NCBI GenBank assembly: GCA_020629965.1
Contig: JAHDCG010000026.1
Coordinates: forward strand, 1-55,830
Reading direction: 5' to 3'
DNA length: 55,830 nt
Origin: Saprospiraceae bacterium
Lineage (GTDB): Bacteria > Bacteroidota > Bacteroidia > Chitinophagales > Saprospiraceae
Translations under genes and position numbers: made by a program
Notes under the pieces: generated by a model
The model's database searches: none
The model's input: the letters and a program-made list of their open reading frames with translations, nothing else
What the model was told of the DNA's origin: nothing
Part shown: piece by piece, positions 6,868-14,800 of the stretch
How positions within the stretch are numbered: the first letter of the stretch is position 1
Layout of the letters: each line of letters begins with the position of its first letter

Positions 6868-9081
6868 TCACTCCTTCGGCAGACTGAAATAAAAGGTCGA
6901 ACCCTCACCCGCTTCACTTTCCAACCACAATTTTCCGCCTAATTTCTGCGCTATTTTCTGACAAATCGCCAAACCGATGCCCGTGCCTTCATACTTTGTG
7001 CGGGCGTGCAATCTTTGAAAAATGATAAAAATCCGCTCCCGAAACTCTTCCGGAATACCGATACCGTTGTCTGCTACGGAAAAAACGTATTCGGTTTCTC
7101 GGTCTTCGCAGCGCACCAAAACGACGGGTGCGACGTCGGGTCTGCGAAATTTGACAGCATTGCTGAGCAGGTTTTGCAGCAGTTGATTGAGCAGCGGTTT
7201 GTTGGTATAAACCGTCGGCAGGTCGGGAATGTCGATGACCGCATTGTTTTCTTCGATGCGTACTTTGAGGTTAAACTTACAGACTTCCAAAACGCGGTTT
7301 ACATCGACATCTTCTTTATCAATTCCCGATTTTCCGATGGTTGCGTAGCGCAGCAGGTCTTCGAGTAGGTTGTTCATGCGGCGCGTGCCGTCTTTGATGA
7401 AATCGAAATATTGCTGTTTGTCTTCCGTAATTTTATTTCCGAAATGCTTTTCAATCAGCCGGACGTAGCTGCTGATCATGCGCAGCGGCTCCTTCAAATC
7501 GTGGGAAGCAACGTAGGCAAACTGCCGCAAATCTTCGTTGACCGACAGCAATTCTTCATTTTGCCGGGCAATTTGGTCGCTCTGTTGCAGCAGGCGCGAT
7601 TGATAGTCATTTTCTTTAGTCAGTACCGCGATTTCCTTTTCCTGCTCTTTGATGGCGTGTCGGATTTCCAAGTCCAAAAAGCGGCGGTTGCGTTGGGTTT
7701 TGGAAAAATCCTCTTGCAGGCGCGAGTACTGCGTTTGATGTTCTAAAGCCGCTTCAAAATCTCCTTTTGCCTTGTAAATATTAGCGGAAATGCGACGCCC
7801 GCGCAGGATGCTCGCATCGTCTTTGAGCTGCTCGGCGGTTTTGATACCGGCGTTGCAAAGCTCCAAAGCTCGGTCTAAATCCTGACTGCGCAGGTACAGT
7901 TTGGCGAGGTTGAGTTGATTGATTTGTTTGCCGTTGACAGTGCCGAGTTCTGAAATGTGGGTTTCCGCCATTTCGGCGTAAGCCATTGAGGTTTCGTAGT
8001 TTTTAAGGCGATAATGGGCGCGACTCAACTGTGCCAATGAGTGCGCAATCAACGGACGATAGTTGATTTTTTCGGCGTATTTCAACGACTTTGTGAAGCA
8101 TTGTAAAGCCTCCGTAAAGCGGTCGGTGGCGTAATAAATGTTGCCGGAATTGTTGAAAACCGCTGCGTGGGTATTGTCATCGACCACATCGTCAAACTCC
8201 GCCAAGACTCGATTGTAGCGGCTCAGCGCGTCGTCGTAATTGTAGAGGTGGGCGTAAATGGTGGCGATATTGACGAGAATGTGCGCGGTGTTGGGGCGGT
8301 AGCCGATTTGCTCGCTTTTGTCGAGGGCCTCGAAAAAATACTGCATCCCGATTTTATAGTTTGCTTTAACCGAGCAAACGATAGCGATAAATTTGAGAGC
8401 AATCAGTTCTTTTTCTACGTTGCGACTGCGCCGCGCCGTTTGCAGCAGTCGCTGGCTGTACTCCAGCGAGTCGCCGTATTTGCGCTGCTTGATGTAGCTT
8501 TCCGCGACTTTTTCCAAGACTTCGCAGAGTAATTCCTCGTTATCCGCTTCCGCACTTTGCGAGAGAAAATTGTGTGCTTCGAGGGCGGCTTCGAGGGCTT
8601 CCGCAAATTGATTTTGCAGTACGGCGTTGTTACTTTTCGCGCACAAGGCCGAGATAATACCGGCCTCATTTTCTTGTTCTCGGCTCAAATTTAAAACCTC
8701 CTCAAATCGCTCTGCCGCCGTTGCGTAGTTGCCCGAACCGCCCGCCGTGATGCCTTCGTAAAGCAGCACATCGGCGAGTCTTTCGGTATGCTCGACGTGG
8801 TCGAGCATCAGCCTTTTGGCGGCGACGATGTAGCTGAATGCGGTATTGAAAAAAGACGGTTCGCCTTGATAAATACCGTTGGTGGTGTAAATGCGGTTGA
8901 GCAGCAGGTTGGCGTCGATGAGGACGTTGGCGGGCGCACCTTCGTTTTTGCCGAAGTCGAGGGCAATCTGAGCCGTGTTGGCAGCCTTTTTCAGCAGTCG
9001 CTTGCGGTAGTGCGCTGCGGAGTCTTGCAGAAGAAGATTGATTTGTTGCGCATCCATGCCGATTGCCGAGGATTTGTTCAT
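6868..9081 (-). CDS. Cytoplasmic TPR sensor histidine kinase
   Basis: A 737-residue protein without signal peptide or membrane segments. Residues about 20-440 are tandem tetratricopeptide helices, about 460-515 a coiled coil, then a HisKA domain with the phospho-acceptor His527 (ASHDLKEPLR) and a HATPase_c domain with the N box (Asn641, LLSNAVKF), G1 box (Asp671, DNGIGIPEEF) and G2 box (699-704, GTGIGL). It autophosphorylates and passes phosphate to a response regulator; no regulator gene lies nearby and no receiver domain is fused, so its partner is unknown. TPR repeats probably sense a protein or peptide ligand. A TATATTTG -7 box lies at 9162-9169 on the minus strand. Confidence 0.93.
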   Translation of the reverse strand: MNKSSAIGMDAQQINLLLQDSAAHYRKRLLKKAANTAQIALDFGKNEGAPANVLIDANLLLNRIYTTNGIYQGEPSFFNTAFSYIVAAKRLMLDHVEHTERLADVLLYEGITAGGSGNYATAAERFEEVLNLSREQENEAGIISALCAKSNNAVLQNQFAEALEAALEAHNFLSQSAEADNEELLCEVLEKVAESYIKQRKYGDSLEYSQRLLQTARRSRNVEKELIALKFIAIVCSVKANYKIGMQYFFEALDKSEQIGYRPNTAHILVNIATIYAHLYNYDDALSRYNRVLAEFDDVVDDNTHAAVFNNSGNIYYATDRFTEALQCFTKSLKYAEKINYRPLIAHSLAQLSRAHYRLKNYETSMAYAEMAETHISELGTVNGKQINQLNLAKLYLRSQDLDRALELCNAGIKTAEQLKDDASILRGRRISANIYKAKGDFEAALEHQTQYSRLQEDFSKTQRNRRFLDLEIRHAIKEQEKEIAVLTKENDYQSRLLQQSDQIARQNEELLSVNEDLRQFAYVASHDLKEPLRMISSYVRLIEKHFGNKITEDKQQYFDFIKDGTRRMNNLLEDLLRYATIGKSGIDKEDVDVNRVLEVCKFNLKVRIEENNAVIDIPDLPTVYTNKPLLNQLLQNLLSNAVKFRRPDVAPVVLVRCEDRETEYVFSVADNGIGIPEEFRERIFIIFQRLHARTKYEGTGIGLAICQKIAQKLGGKLWLESEAGEGSTFYFSLPKE

Positions 9082-9161
9082 TGTGGTTAGTTCGTCGAAG
9101 GAGAAGAAGTGTCAAAAACCGGGGGTATAAAAAATGTGCGCGGCGGGTTACTCTGCTTGTG

Positions 9162-9196
9162 CAAATATATTGCCGGTTTACGACCGCATGTCACAG
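9162..9196 (-). promoter_or_regulatory. Predicted promoter of the TPR histidine kinase
   Basis: On the minus strand TATATTTG (9169 down to 9162) fits TAnnTTTG. A weak TGTG stands 22 bases upstream in place of the -33 TTTG. The kinase start is about 80 bases downstream. Confidence 0.5.
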
Positions 9197-9235
9197 ATTC
9201 GACTGTTTTTAAATTTTTAGACACTCCTTTTTTGG

Positions 9236-9862
9236 CTACTTCGGGCGTACCATTCCTTCCAGAAACAGCTTTGTAACGGGGGTTTTGGTGTTAGCGGTTA
9301 CCGTCACCGTCGGTCGCTGCTCATTTATTTTTCCCGTACTGTTGAATGTCACACCGATTACGCCTTCTTCGCCCGGCGCGATGGGCATAAAGGGAAAAGA
9401 GGGTTGTGTGCAGCCGCAGGATGCTGTCACATTTCTGATTTCGAGCGGTGCGTTACCGGTGTTTTTAAATTTGAACTCATGGTCAACGACATCACCGTCT
9501 TTAATGTCACCGAAGTTCCAACGGTTAGACTCAAAGGTCATTTCGGGCGCACCGCGTCTCTTTTTGGGTTCGGTTTTTTTGTCTTCCGGTTCTTTTTTGT
9601 CAACCGCTTTTACCGCTTTTTCTTCTTGCTTTTCGGCTGCGGAAGCGGCTTTCTCTTCCGCTTTTTCAGCCTCCTTTTCGACCGAAGTATCAATAACGGC
9701 GGGGGCTTCGTCTAATGCCTCGCGCACTTGCGGCACGGCATTATCGGGCATAGCGTGTGCGGGCATATTGACGGGAGACTCGACTTCCGCGCCCGCTTCC
9801 GAGTTATCATTGCCGCAGGCGAAAAGAAAAAATGTGAGAGAAAAAATGAGCAGATATTTCAT
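9236..9862 (-). CDS. DUF1573 lipoprotein
   Basis: A 208-residue lipoprotein with lipobox FLFAC (Cys16), a long low-complexity Glu/Lys/Ala linker (about 60-105) and a C-terminal DUF1573 domain (about 108-205). The Ig-like DUF1573 pattern is visible: FNFGDI-like start (WNFGDIKDGD), HEFKFKNTGNAPLEI, the Cys pair in ASCGCT, and PGEEGVIGVTFNSTGK. These proteins are common in Bacteroidota envelopes and have no settled biochemical role. The 5' region carries a palindrome (9895-9907) resembling one ahead of the large metalloprotease gene at 25448. Confidence 0.9.
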   Translation of the reverse strand: MKYLLIFSLTFFLFACGNDNSEAGAEVESPVNMPAHAMPDNAVPQVREALDEAPAVIDTSVEKEAEKAEEKAASAAEKQEEKAVKAVDKKEPEDKKTEPKKRRGAPEMTFESNRWNFGDIKDGDVVDHEFKFKNTGNAPLEIRNVTASCGCTQPSFPFMPIAPGEEGVIGVTFNSTGKINEQRPTVTVTANTKTPVTKLFLEGMVRPK

Positions 9863-9894
9863 GTGATTGTGTTTATATACGAGATGTATGAAGG

Positions 9895-9913
9895 TCGGAC
9901 AGTCCGATTTTTT
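9895..9913. promoter_or_regulatory. Palindrome TCGGACAGTCCGA with T-run
   Basis: A 13-base palindrome (9895-9907) followed by six Ts lies 33 bases upstream of the DUF1573 gene start. On the minus strand it reads GAAAAAATCGGACTGTCCGA, very like the sequence in front of the gene starting at 25448. It could be an operator or leader hairpin; on the plus strand it could act as a weak terminator. Confidence 0.5.
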
Positions 9914-9986
9914 CGGTTATAGACTGTCACAGATTGCTATCGGTCACCAAAGGTAATCAAAATTAAAACGAATCGCGGACAGTGTG

Positions 9987-10019
9987 TTTCAATCCGTCGG
10001 TTAAAAACTTTTATTTTTG
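9987..10019 (+). promoter_or_regulatory. Bacteroidota-type promoter of the TPR lipoprotein
   Basis: TATTTTTG at 10012-10019 matches TAnnTTTG, with TTTC at 9987-9990 standing 21 bases upstream in place of TTTG. The start codon is at 10041, giving a very short leader. Confidence 0.6.
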
Positions 10020-10040
10020 CAAAAATTCAATGCAACAATT

Positions 10041-10595
10041 ATGAAAAATTTCTTCTTTCTTTTAACACTCTGTGCCGTCTGCCTTTCCGCCTCTTGTCAG
10101 CGCACCGAAATCAATGATACTGCGCAAACCGCGCCGGAAACGCGCACGGAAAAAACCGCCTTGCGCGAAATCGACAAACTCGAAGCAAAACTGCGCAAAG
10201 CCAAGAACATAAAAGATGAAATGCCCGCCGCGCAGGAGTTGGTAAAATTATCGGAAACCTTCGGGAAAAAATATCCTTTACACAAAAAATCACCGGACGT
10301 ATTGTTTAAAGGCGGAGACGTTGCGCGGGGCATCGGTAATTACGGCAAAGCGGTACAGCTTTGGGGTCAGGTGTGGCGCAATTATCCGGACTACGGTCGG
10401 GCGCCCGATGCGGTTTTTATGCAGGCTTTTACTTTTGAAAATAATCTAAGTGATTTGGAAAATGCGAAGAAATATTATCGCCGCGTCATCGAGGACTATC
10501 CGGAGCATCCGTTGCACGAGCAGGCATTGACGGCCTTGAAAAATTTAGGAAAATCGCCGGAGGAGTTGATACGGGAGTTTCAGAAGAATGAGTGA
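10041..10595 (+). CDS. Tetratricopeptide-repeat lipoprotein
   Basis: A 184-residue lipoprotein. The start at 10041 was chosen because it begins a clean lipoprotein signal (MKNFFFLLTLCAV...LSASC, Cys19) and lies just after the predicted promoter; the frame is open further upstream. Residues about 85-180 form TPR/YbgF-like units (SPDVLFKGGDVARGIGNYGK, RAPDAVFMQAFTFENN, AKKYYRRVIEDYPEHPL). Such proteins usually act as scaffolds in envelope complexes; no partner is indicated. A minus-strand terminator hairpin at 10669-10702 lies just downstream and may also stop this transcript. Confidence 0.85.
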   Translation: MKNFFFLLTLCAVCLSASCQRTEINDTAQTAPETRTEKTALREIDKLEAKLRKAKNIKDEMPAAQELVKLSETFGKKYPLHKKSPDVLFKGGDVARGIGNYGKAVQLWGQVWRNYPDYGRAPDAVFMQAFTFENNLSDLENAKKYYRRVIEDYPEHPLHEQALTALKNLGKSPEELIREFQKNE

Positions 10596-10663
10596 GAGAG
10601 GAGCGGTTGAGCGGTTGAGCGGTAATTCCTAAAAATCTTGAAATCCTGTCTGTCTTTTTGGTC

Positions 10664-10702
10664 AAAAAAAAAAGGTGCAATCAGTTAAGAATGCACCTTT
10701 TT
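10664..10702 (-). terminator. Strong intrinsic terminator ending the putative structured RNA
   Basis: An 11-bp perfect stem (10669-10679 with 10692-10702) has a 12-base loop. Read on the minus strand it is followed by an uninterrupted run of ten Ts (10673-10664). On the plus strand the T-run is only five bases. Confidence 0.85.
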
Positions 10703-11142
10703 GGGAGAGGATAATGGCGGGGGAGGATAGTTTTAAAGTAAGTAAAGACCGGCACTTACCCCCCAGAATGCACCGGTCTTACTCACTATCAAAGGGCGAA
10801 CCCTTCGACTTCTTTAAAAGCGAGAGATGGAGACCAACTCTACCCCCCAGAATAGTTGGTCCCACAACTCACCTTTCGAAATCCGAAGATTTCTCAGCTC
10901 TTTATCGATACGCTTCCGAAACTTTATGTTTCGTCGTGCGGTCAATCTATATGCGACAATCGTGCCGAAAAACGAACGGCGGGGAAAAAATTATCGCTGA
11001 ATTTTACTTTGTATTTTGTTTGTTGCTCGCAGGCAAAACAGTTTACGTCTAACAACCTTTTGTTGTTATTTTTCATGTACCCTAAGGTCATAAACTGTGC
11101 CGGAATAAAGTTAAAGCAAGAAAATTTGTCTTTAAAATCCGG
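10664..11142 (-). ncRNA. Putative large structured RNA, multiple hairpins
   Basis: A gene-free region dense in complementary arms, read on the minus strand from 11142 to 10664. The arms are: CCGGA/TCCGG with TAAAG/CTTTA (11100-11142); ACAGTTTA/TAAACTGT (11038-11098) enclosing AACAAC/GTTGTT; GCCG/CGGC (10964-10980); a 6-bp stem (10917-10933); GAAATC closed by a C(UUCG)G tetraloop (10878-10893); ACCAACT/AGTTGGT (10833-10860); a UUCG-looped AAGGG stem (10792-10805); AAGACCGG/CCGGTCTT (10745-10780); then the terminator. The two large hairpins carry the identical loop UUCUGGGGGGUA. The direction is supported by the terminator T-run and the UUCG loops. It does not show RNase P, tmRNA or SRP signatures. 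The 5' end is not defined; structure may extend to about 11215. Confidence 0.6.
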
Positions 11143-11462
11143 TCGCGTATCTCACGCAAGCAAGCAAAAAAAGGGGGAGAACATTTACCGAAGGAGGGAA
11201 AAAACAGGGTAAACATTTAGTGTTTCATCAAACACAGGTGCAATTATAAATCATAAAAAAGAAATCATGCACGAATTACAATTCTTGACGTGACAGGCTA
11301 AAGTCTTTCAAATTAAAAGTTATAAATATATCCAAAAGAAAAAATTTCAAATTTAATCAAATTTATTAAAATAATTTCAAATATGTTTTTGTTACACGTT
11401 TTCGATGGCTTTTATCGGGGGTTTTCTTGAAAAAACATTGCAAATCGTCTCGCATTGTCAAT
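11143..11462. other. Gene-free spacer upstream of the putative RNA
   Basis: No gene is visible. Short complementary words occur (TTTACC/GGTAAA around 11184-11213; TGTTT/AAACA near 11220), as does a minus-strand TATAATTG near 11244 that could be a -7 box for the RNA. A purine-rich tract at 11172-11210 gives a pyrimidine-rich minus strand that includes CCCCC, complementary to the G6 loops. Confidence 0.4.
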
Positions 11463-11894
11463 TTAATCGGGATACGTTTTGTGAAAATACTTTTGATAAT
11501 CCGCAAAACCTTTCAGGCGCAGACACTCATTATAATTTTCCTCGGAGAGAATAAAAATATCATCCGCCGTGCCCATTTGCAGAAAAGGCACTAAGGGGTC
11601 TTGCAGTTTTTGCAGATAGAGTGCAGCGTCCGTTTCGTTCTCAAACTCACCGACCAAGACGAAAGGCATTTTATCGTCTTGCTTCATTTTATACTGCCGC
11701 ACATAAAACTCTCGGTCGAGAAAATGCCGTGCGTTGTGCTTCACAAAGCCACCCGTCATATCCGCCATATTTGCCCAGCCCGCCTTCGGCAGCACAACCA
11801 AGAGGTGCTTCGAGTCGGAAACGTGCACAAAATCAGCCTGCGCAAACAGGCCGGTCGGCAACAGAAACAAAACGAAAAGCAAAAGACGGTTCAT
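11463..11894 (-). CDS. Small exported protein with PorW/SprE-like C-terminus
   Basis: A 143-residue protein with a signal peptide (MNRLLLFVLFLLPTGLFAQ). The start at 11894 is preferred over the longer open frame to 11936 because the longer version would run into a terminator hairpin at 11911-11953. The body has an alternating strand/helix pattern reminiscent of SPOR-like folds (HLLVVLPKAGW, FVLVGEFENETDAALYLQKL), and the end (DIFILSEENYNECL...YQKYFHKTYP) resembles the C-terminal tail of Bacteroidota TPR proteins such as PorW/SprE. That resemblance is from memory of the motif, not a search. Function unknown. Confidence 0.75.
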   Translation of the reverse strand: MNRLLLFVLFLLPTGLFAQADFVHVSDSKHLLVVLPKAGWANMADMTGGFVKHNARHFLDREFYVRQYKMKQDDKMPFVLVGEFENETDAALYLQKLQDPLVPFLQMGTADDIFILSEENYNECLRLKGFADYQKYFHKTYPD

Positions 11895-11910
11895 ACATTG
11901 AGTTTTAAAC

Positions 11911-11953
11911 AAAAAAAATCGGATGCTTCTTCTCACAGAAAGGCACCCGATTA
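11911..11953 (-). terminator. Intrinsic terminator of the glucosaminidase-like gene
   Basis: AATCGG (11917-11922) pairs with CCGATT (11947-11952), with additional TGC/GCA pairing. On the minus strand a run of eight Ts follows. Confidence 0.75.
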
Positions 11954-11997
11954 TTTTAACGTAAAAATATCGCGGCTTGTTGCCGCAGCCGGCTCGT

Positions 11998-12714
11998 CTA
12001 TTTTTTATCTAATTCAAAAAGCTCAAACTTATCAATCAGCGTCAAAAGGTCTTGCGCCGTGCGGTCGTTTACACCGTAGCCGGTCGCTTGCAGACCCTTT
12101 GCCCAGCCTTGATAATCCGTTTCGGAAAGTTTGCGCAACGGTTTAAAATCACCCGAAGTCACGTGCTGACTGTGCGCTCGAAAACCCGACCAAGCGTTGG
12201 CAAATCGTTGAAAATTTCCGCTGCCGTCCGTCAGCGCAAAATGATTATTGTGACTTGAAGCGATTTCGTCTTCACCCGCACGGCTGTGTAATATGGCACT
12301 CGCCAAAGTTATCGACGCGGGGATACCGTATTTTTTCTGCTCACTCATCGCTACGTGCGCAAAGCGTTTGAGGTAGGCGACCTGCACCTCTTCGCTGACC
12401 CGGTTCAACTCGGCGAGTTTATCGACTTTTTTCGCACCGGAAGAGCCGAAAAGCGGAATTTCAAATTTTTCCAAAGCCGATTTTTGCGAAGCTAACTGCT
12501 TAGCGTCCGCCGTATAAATTTCTTTTTCCGCAGCCGTTGCGGCTGCGGGTTTTTCGTTGGTTTCCCGTTGAAACGGCGAATTGAGATTGATGGTAAAACT
12601 CATATCCTTCTGAAAAAGAATATAAACCCCGACGCCGAGAATGATAATTTTGAACCAATTTTTAAAAATAAAATTGCCGATGACGCTGCCGCCCGTGACT
12701 GTTTGCTGACTCAT
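11998..12714 (-). CDS. Membrane-anchored glucosaminidase-fold protein, probable catalytic Glu lost
   Basis: A 238-residue protein with one membrane segment (about 20-34), a flexible linker (45-105) and a C-terminal glucosaminidase/FlgJ-like domain (about 112-235). Family landmarks are YGIPASITLASAIL, NNHFAL, RFANAWSGFRAHSQHV and the final ATGYGVNDRTAQDLLTLI. In active members the helix reads ...LESxxG, where Glu is catalytic; here it reads ILHSRAG with His143 in that place. It may therefore bind peptidoglycan without cutting it. It reads away from glgA, and its upstream region holds repeat copy 3. It has its own terminator (11911-11953). Confidence 0.85.
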   Translation of the reverse strand: MSQQTVTGGSVIGNFIFKNWFKIIILGVGVYILFQKDMSFTINLNSPFQRETNEKPAAATAAEKEIYTADAKQLASQKSALEKFEIPLFGSSGAKKVDKLAELNRVSEEVQVAYLKRFAHVAMSEQKKYGIPASITLASAILHSRAGEDEIASSHNNHFALTDGSGNFQRFANAWSGFRAHSQHVTSGDFKPLRKLSETDYQGWAKGLQATGYGVNDRTAQDLLTLIDKFELFELDKK

Positions 12715-12779
12715 GACCTAAGATTTTTTCCAAACTTCCTCCGCTCGATTTCGGAGGAAATTTACATTGTGTCTAAAAA

Positions 12780-12942
12780 CAGACCTTGTTACATGATAAT
12801 TTTGCTAAATTGAGAATTGTATTTTTTCGTTTAAGAAATTAATTTTTCTCTTGCATAGCCGTAGCTACGGAAGTTAAAAATTCGTTTCTTAGACGGAAAA
12901 AGACTTTCTCAATTTGGTTAAATTATTATGTAACAAGGTCTG
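12780..12942. repeat. 163-bp full-length inverted-repeat element, copy 3
   Basis: Ends CAGACCTTGTTACAT (12780-12794) and ATGTAACAAGGTCTG (12928-12942) are perfectly complementary. The core CCGTAGCTACGG lies at 12859-12870. Read on the minus strand it shares TCTTTTTCCG, CCGTAGCTACGGCTATGCA and CGAAAAAAT with copies 1 and 2 in the same order, while the outer arms are unrelated to theirs. It lies between divergent genes, 66 bases upstream of the minus-strand gene start. No open frame is present. Confidence 0.85.
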
Positions 12943-13160
12943 ATAGTTACTGCTTATAATAATTCTCTCGCGGTGTTCTCGGTCATGCTGTGTTTTCAAT
13001 ACGAAAGCAAAGTTAAAACTAATTGTTTTTAAAAACAAATAAATTATAACATTTTTTGTTTTAAATAAAATTCAACCGCTCGGAGGGTTTCAAAATAGTC
13101 AATTATCTCTTGTTTTTGTCTTAATTTTTAGACGTTTCGGAAAAGAATCACCGATTCAAC

Positions 13161-13189
13161 TTGTAGAGTTAAAAAATAATATATCTTTA
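13161..13189 (+). promoter_or_regulatory. Predicted promoter of the glgA-glgC pair
   Basis: TTG at 13161-13163 and TATCTTTA at 13182-13189 (one mismatch to TAnnTTTG) stand 18 bases apart, giving a leader of about 85 bases before glgA. The rest of 12943-13279 is AT-rich and shows nothing else. Confidence 0.5.
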
Positions 13190-13279
13190 CCCTGTTACTA
13201 ACGAGATATCAGACTTTAAACCACGAAGGCGAACGGCGATTTTATCGCTTTGCTTTCTCCCTGTTGACACACCTTTTTT

Positions 13280-14722
13280 ATGAAAATATTACACATCAGT
13301 GCCGAATGTTACCCCGCTGCCAAAGCCGGCGGTCTCGGTGACGTAGTCGGTGCCCTGCCCAAATATTTGACGGAGTCCGGTATGCCTGCCGCCGTCGTGA
13401 TGCCCAAGTACAGTCTCAAATTTATGCACAACCATGATTTTGAAATCGTACACCGAGGCACCGTGCGCATTCACAACCAATATTTCGGCTATACCGTGGA
13501 GAGGGAAGTGACGAACGAACTCGGCTTTCCGCTGTACATGGTAAATATTCCCGGAAAATTCGACCGCCCCGGCATTTATGCCGACCCGCACACGGGCAGC
13601 TTCGGCGACAGCGTATCGCGTTGGATTTGCTTTCAGCAGGCAGTCTTGCAATGGATTGTGAGTTTTGCAGAAGCGATGAAGCCCGCCGTCCTGCACTGCC
13701 ACGACCACCACACGGGTCTTATTCCTTTTATGGTCAAATACTGCCCGGAGTACAAATCTCTGGCAAATATTCCGACCGTTTTCACCATTCACAACGGTCA
13801 GTACCACGGCAATTACAGTTGGGATAAAATGCACCTGCTGCCCTTCTTCGATGCCGAAGCGCGTCACTTTTTAGATTGGAATAATACCATTAATCCGCTG
13901 GCGACGGGTATTAAATGTTGTTGGCGATTGACCACCGTTTCGCAGTCTTATTTGGAAGAACTGACGCAAAACTCGAACGGACTGGAGAGTCTCGTCGGAC
14001 ATGAATGGCACAAGGCACGCGGCATTATCAACGGCATCGACGCGGAAGTTTGGAACCCGAAAACGGACGATTATCTGCCCGCACACATCAAGCGCAACAA
14101 CGTAGCAAAATTTAAAGAAGAAAATAAAAAAGAACTCACCAAGCATTTCAACATCGACATCAGTCGTCCCGTTTTTACTTTTATCGGACGTTTGGTCGGT
14201 GAAAAAGGCGCGGAGATTATTCCCGAATTGGTGCGCAATCACATCCGCGCGGGCTTGGAAGGCTCTTTTTTGCTGCTCGGCACGGGCGATAAACAACTCA
14301 TGGAAACGCTGAAATGGATGCCGCATGAATTTCCCGGTCGCTTCGATGCCCGCCTGGAGTACAACGAAGGACTGGCGCACCAAATGTACGCCGGCTCCGA
14401 TTTTCTGTTGATGCCCTCAAAGGTAGAACCCTGCGGACTCAACCAAATGTACGCCATGCGCTACGGCACGGTGCCGGTGGTGCGGGCAGTCGGCGGCTTA
14501 AAAGATACCGTCATCGACGTGGGCGATGCGGACGGGCGCGGCTTCCGCTTTTTGCAACTGTCGTGGGAAGATGCTTACATGGCGGTCAAACGCGCCACGG
14601 AATTTTCGCGCGACAAAAAAGCGATGGATGCGCTGCGCAAACGCATCATGGCAGTCGATTTTTCTTGGCAACAATCCGCGCAGCGTTACCGCGAGATTTA
14701 CGATGAGTTGATAAATCTTTGA
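13280..14722 (+). CDS. glgA: Glycogen synthase (ADP-glucose type, GT5)
   Basis: A 480-residue cytosolic glucosyltransferase that extends alpha-1,4-glucan chains from ADP-glucose. The N-terminal ADP-glucose motif is KAGGLGDVVGALP (about 15-27; KTGGL in many homologues). Further landmarks are LHCHDHHTGLIPF, TVFTIHNGQYHG, NGIDAEVWNP, FIGRLVGEKGAEII, and the C-terminal PSKVEPCGLNQMYAMRYGT with VRAVGGLKDTV. Length is typical for GT5. It lies 78 bases ahead of glgC, the gene for the enzyme that makes its substrate, so the two probably form one transcript ending at the terminator at 16106-16147. Confidence 0.96.
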   Translation: MKILHISAECYPAAKAGGLGDVVGALPKYLTESGMPAAVVMPKYSLKFMHNHDFEIVHRGTVRIHNQYFGYTVEREVTNELGFPLYMVNIPGKFDRPGIYADPHTGSFGDSVSRWICFQQAVLQWIVSFAEAMKPAVLHCHDHHTGLIPFMVKYCPEYKSLANIPTVFTIHNGQYHGNYSWDKMHLLPFFDAEARHFLDWNNTINPLATGIKCCWRLTTVSQSYLEELTQNSNGLESLVGHEWHKARGIINGIDAEVWNPKTDDYLPAHIKRNNVAKFKEENKKELTKHFNIDISRPVFTFIGRLVGEKGAEIIPELVRNHIRAGLEGSFLLLGTGDKQLMETLKWMPHEFPGRFDARLEYNEGLAHQMYAGSDFLLMPSKVEPCGLNQMYAMRYGTVPVVRAVGGLKDTVIDVGDADGRGFRFLQLSWEDAYMAVKRATEFSRDKKAMDALRKRIMAVDFSWQQSAQRYREIYDELINL

Positions 14723-14800
14723 GGTAACATTAAAACGAAATAACCGTACTGTGAGCGGTCGAAACTATAACAACAACTAACAACTAAAAAACAATTCCCG

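Noticed and set aside
8702-9115. Open frame of 137 codons overlapping the start of the TPR histidine kinase in another frame
   Set aside because: The Arg/His-rich translation is a frame shadow of the kinase's Ala/Leu/Glu-rich helices.
10664-11142. RNase P RNA, tmRNA and SRP RNA considered for the structured region
   Set aside because: None of the conserved blocks I know for these RNAs (RNase P GAAAGTCCGG, tmRNA tRNA-like ends and tag frame, SRP GGAA tetraloop domain) could be found on either strand.
10675-11212. Two overlapping plus-strand frames of about 120 codons
   Set aside because: They run through many perfect hairpins and a terminator, lack protein-like patterning, and are better explained as part of a structured RNA region.
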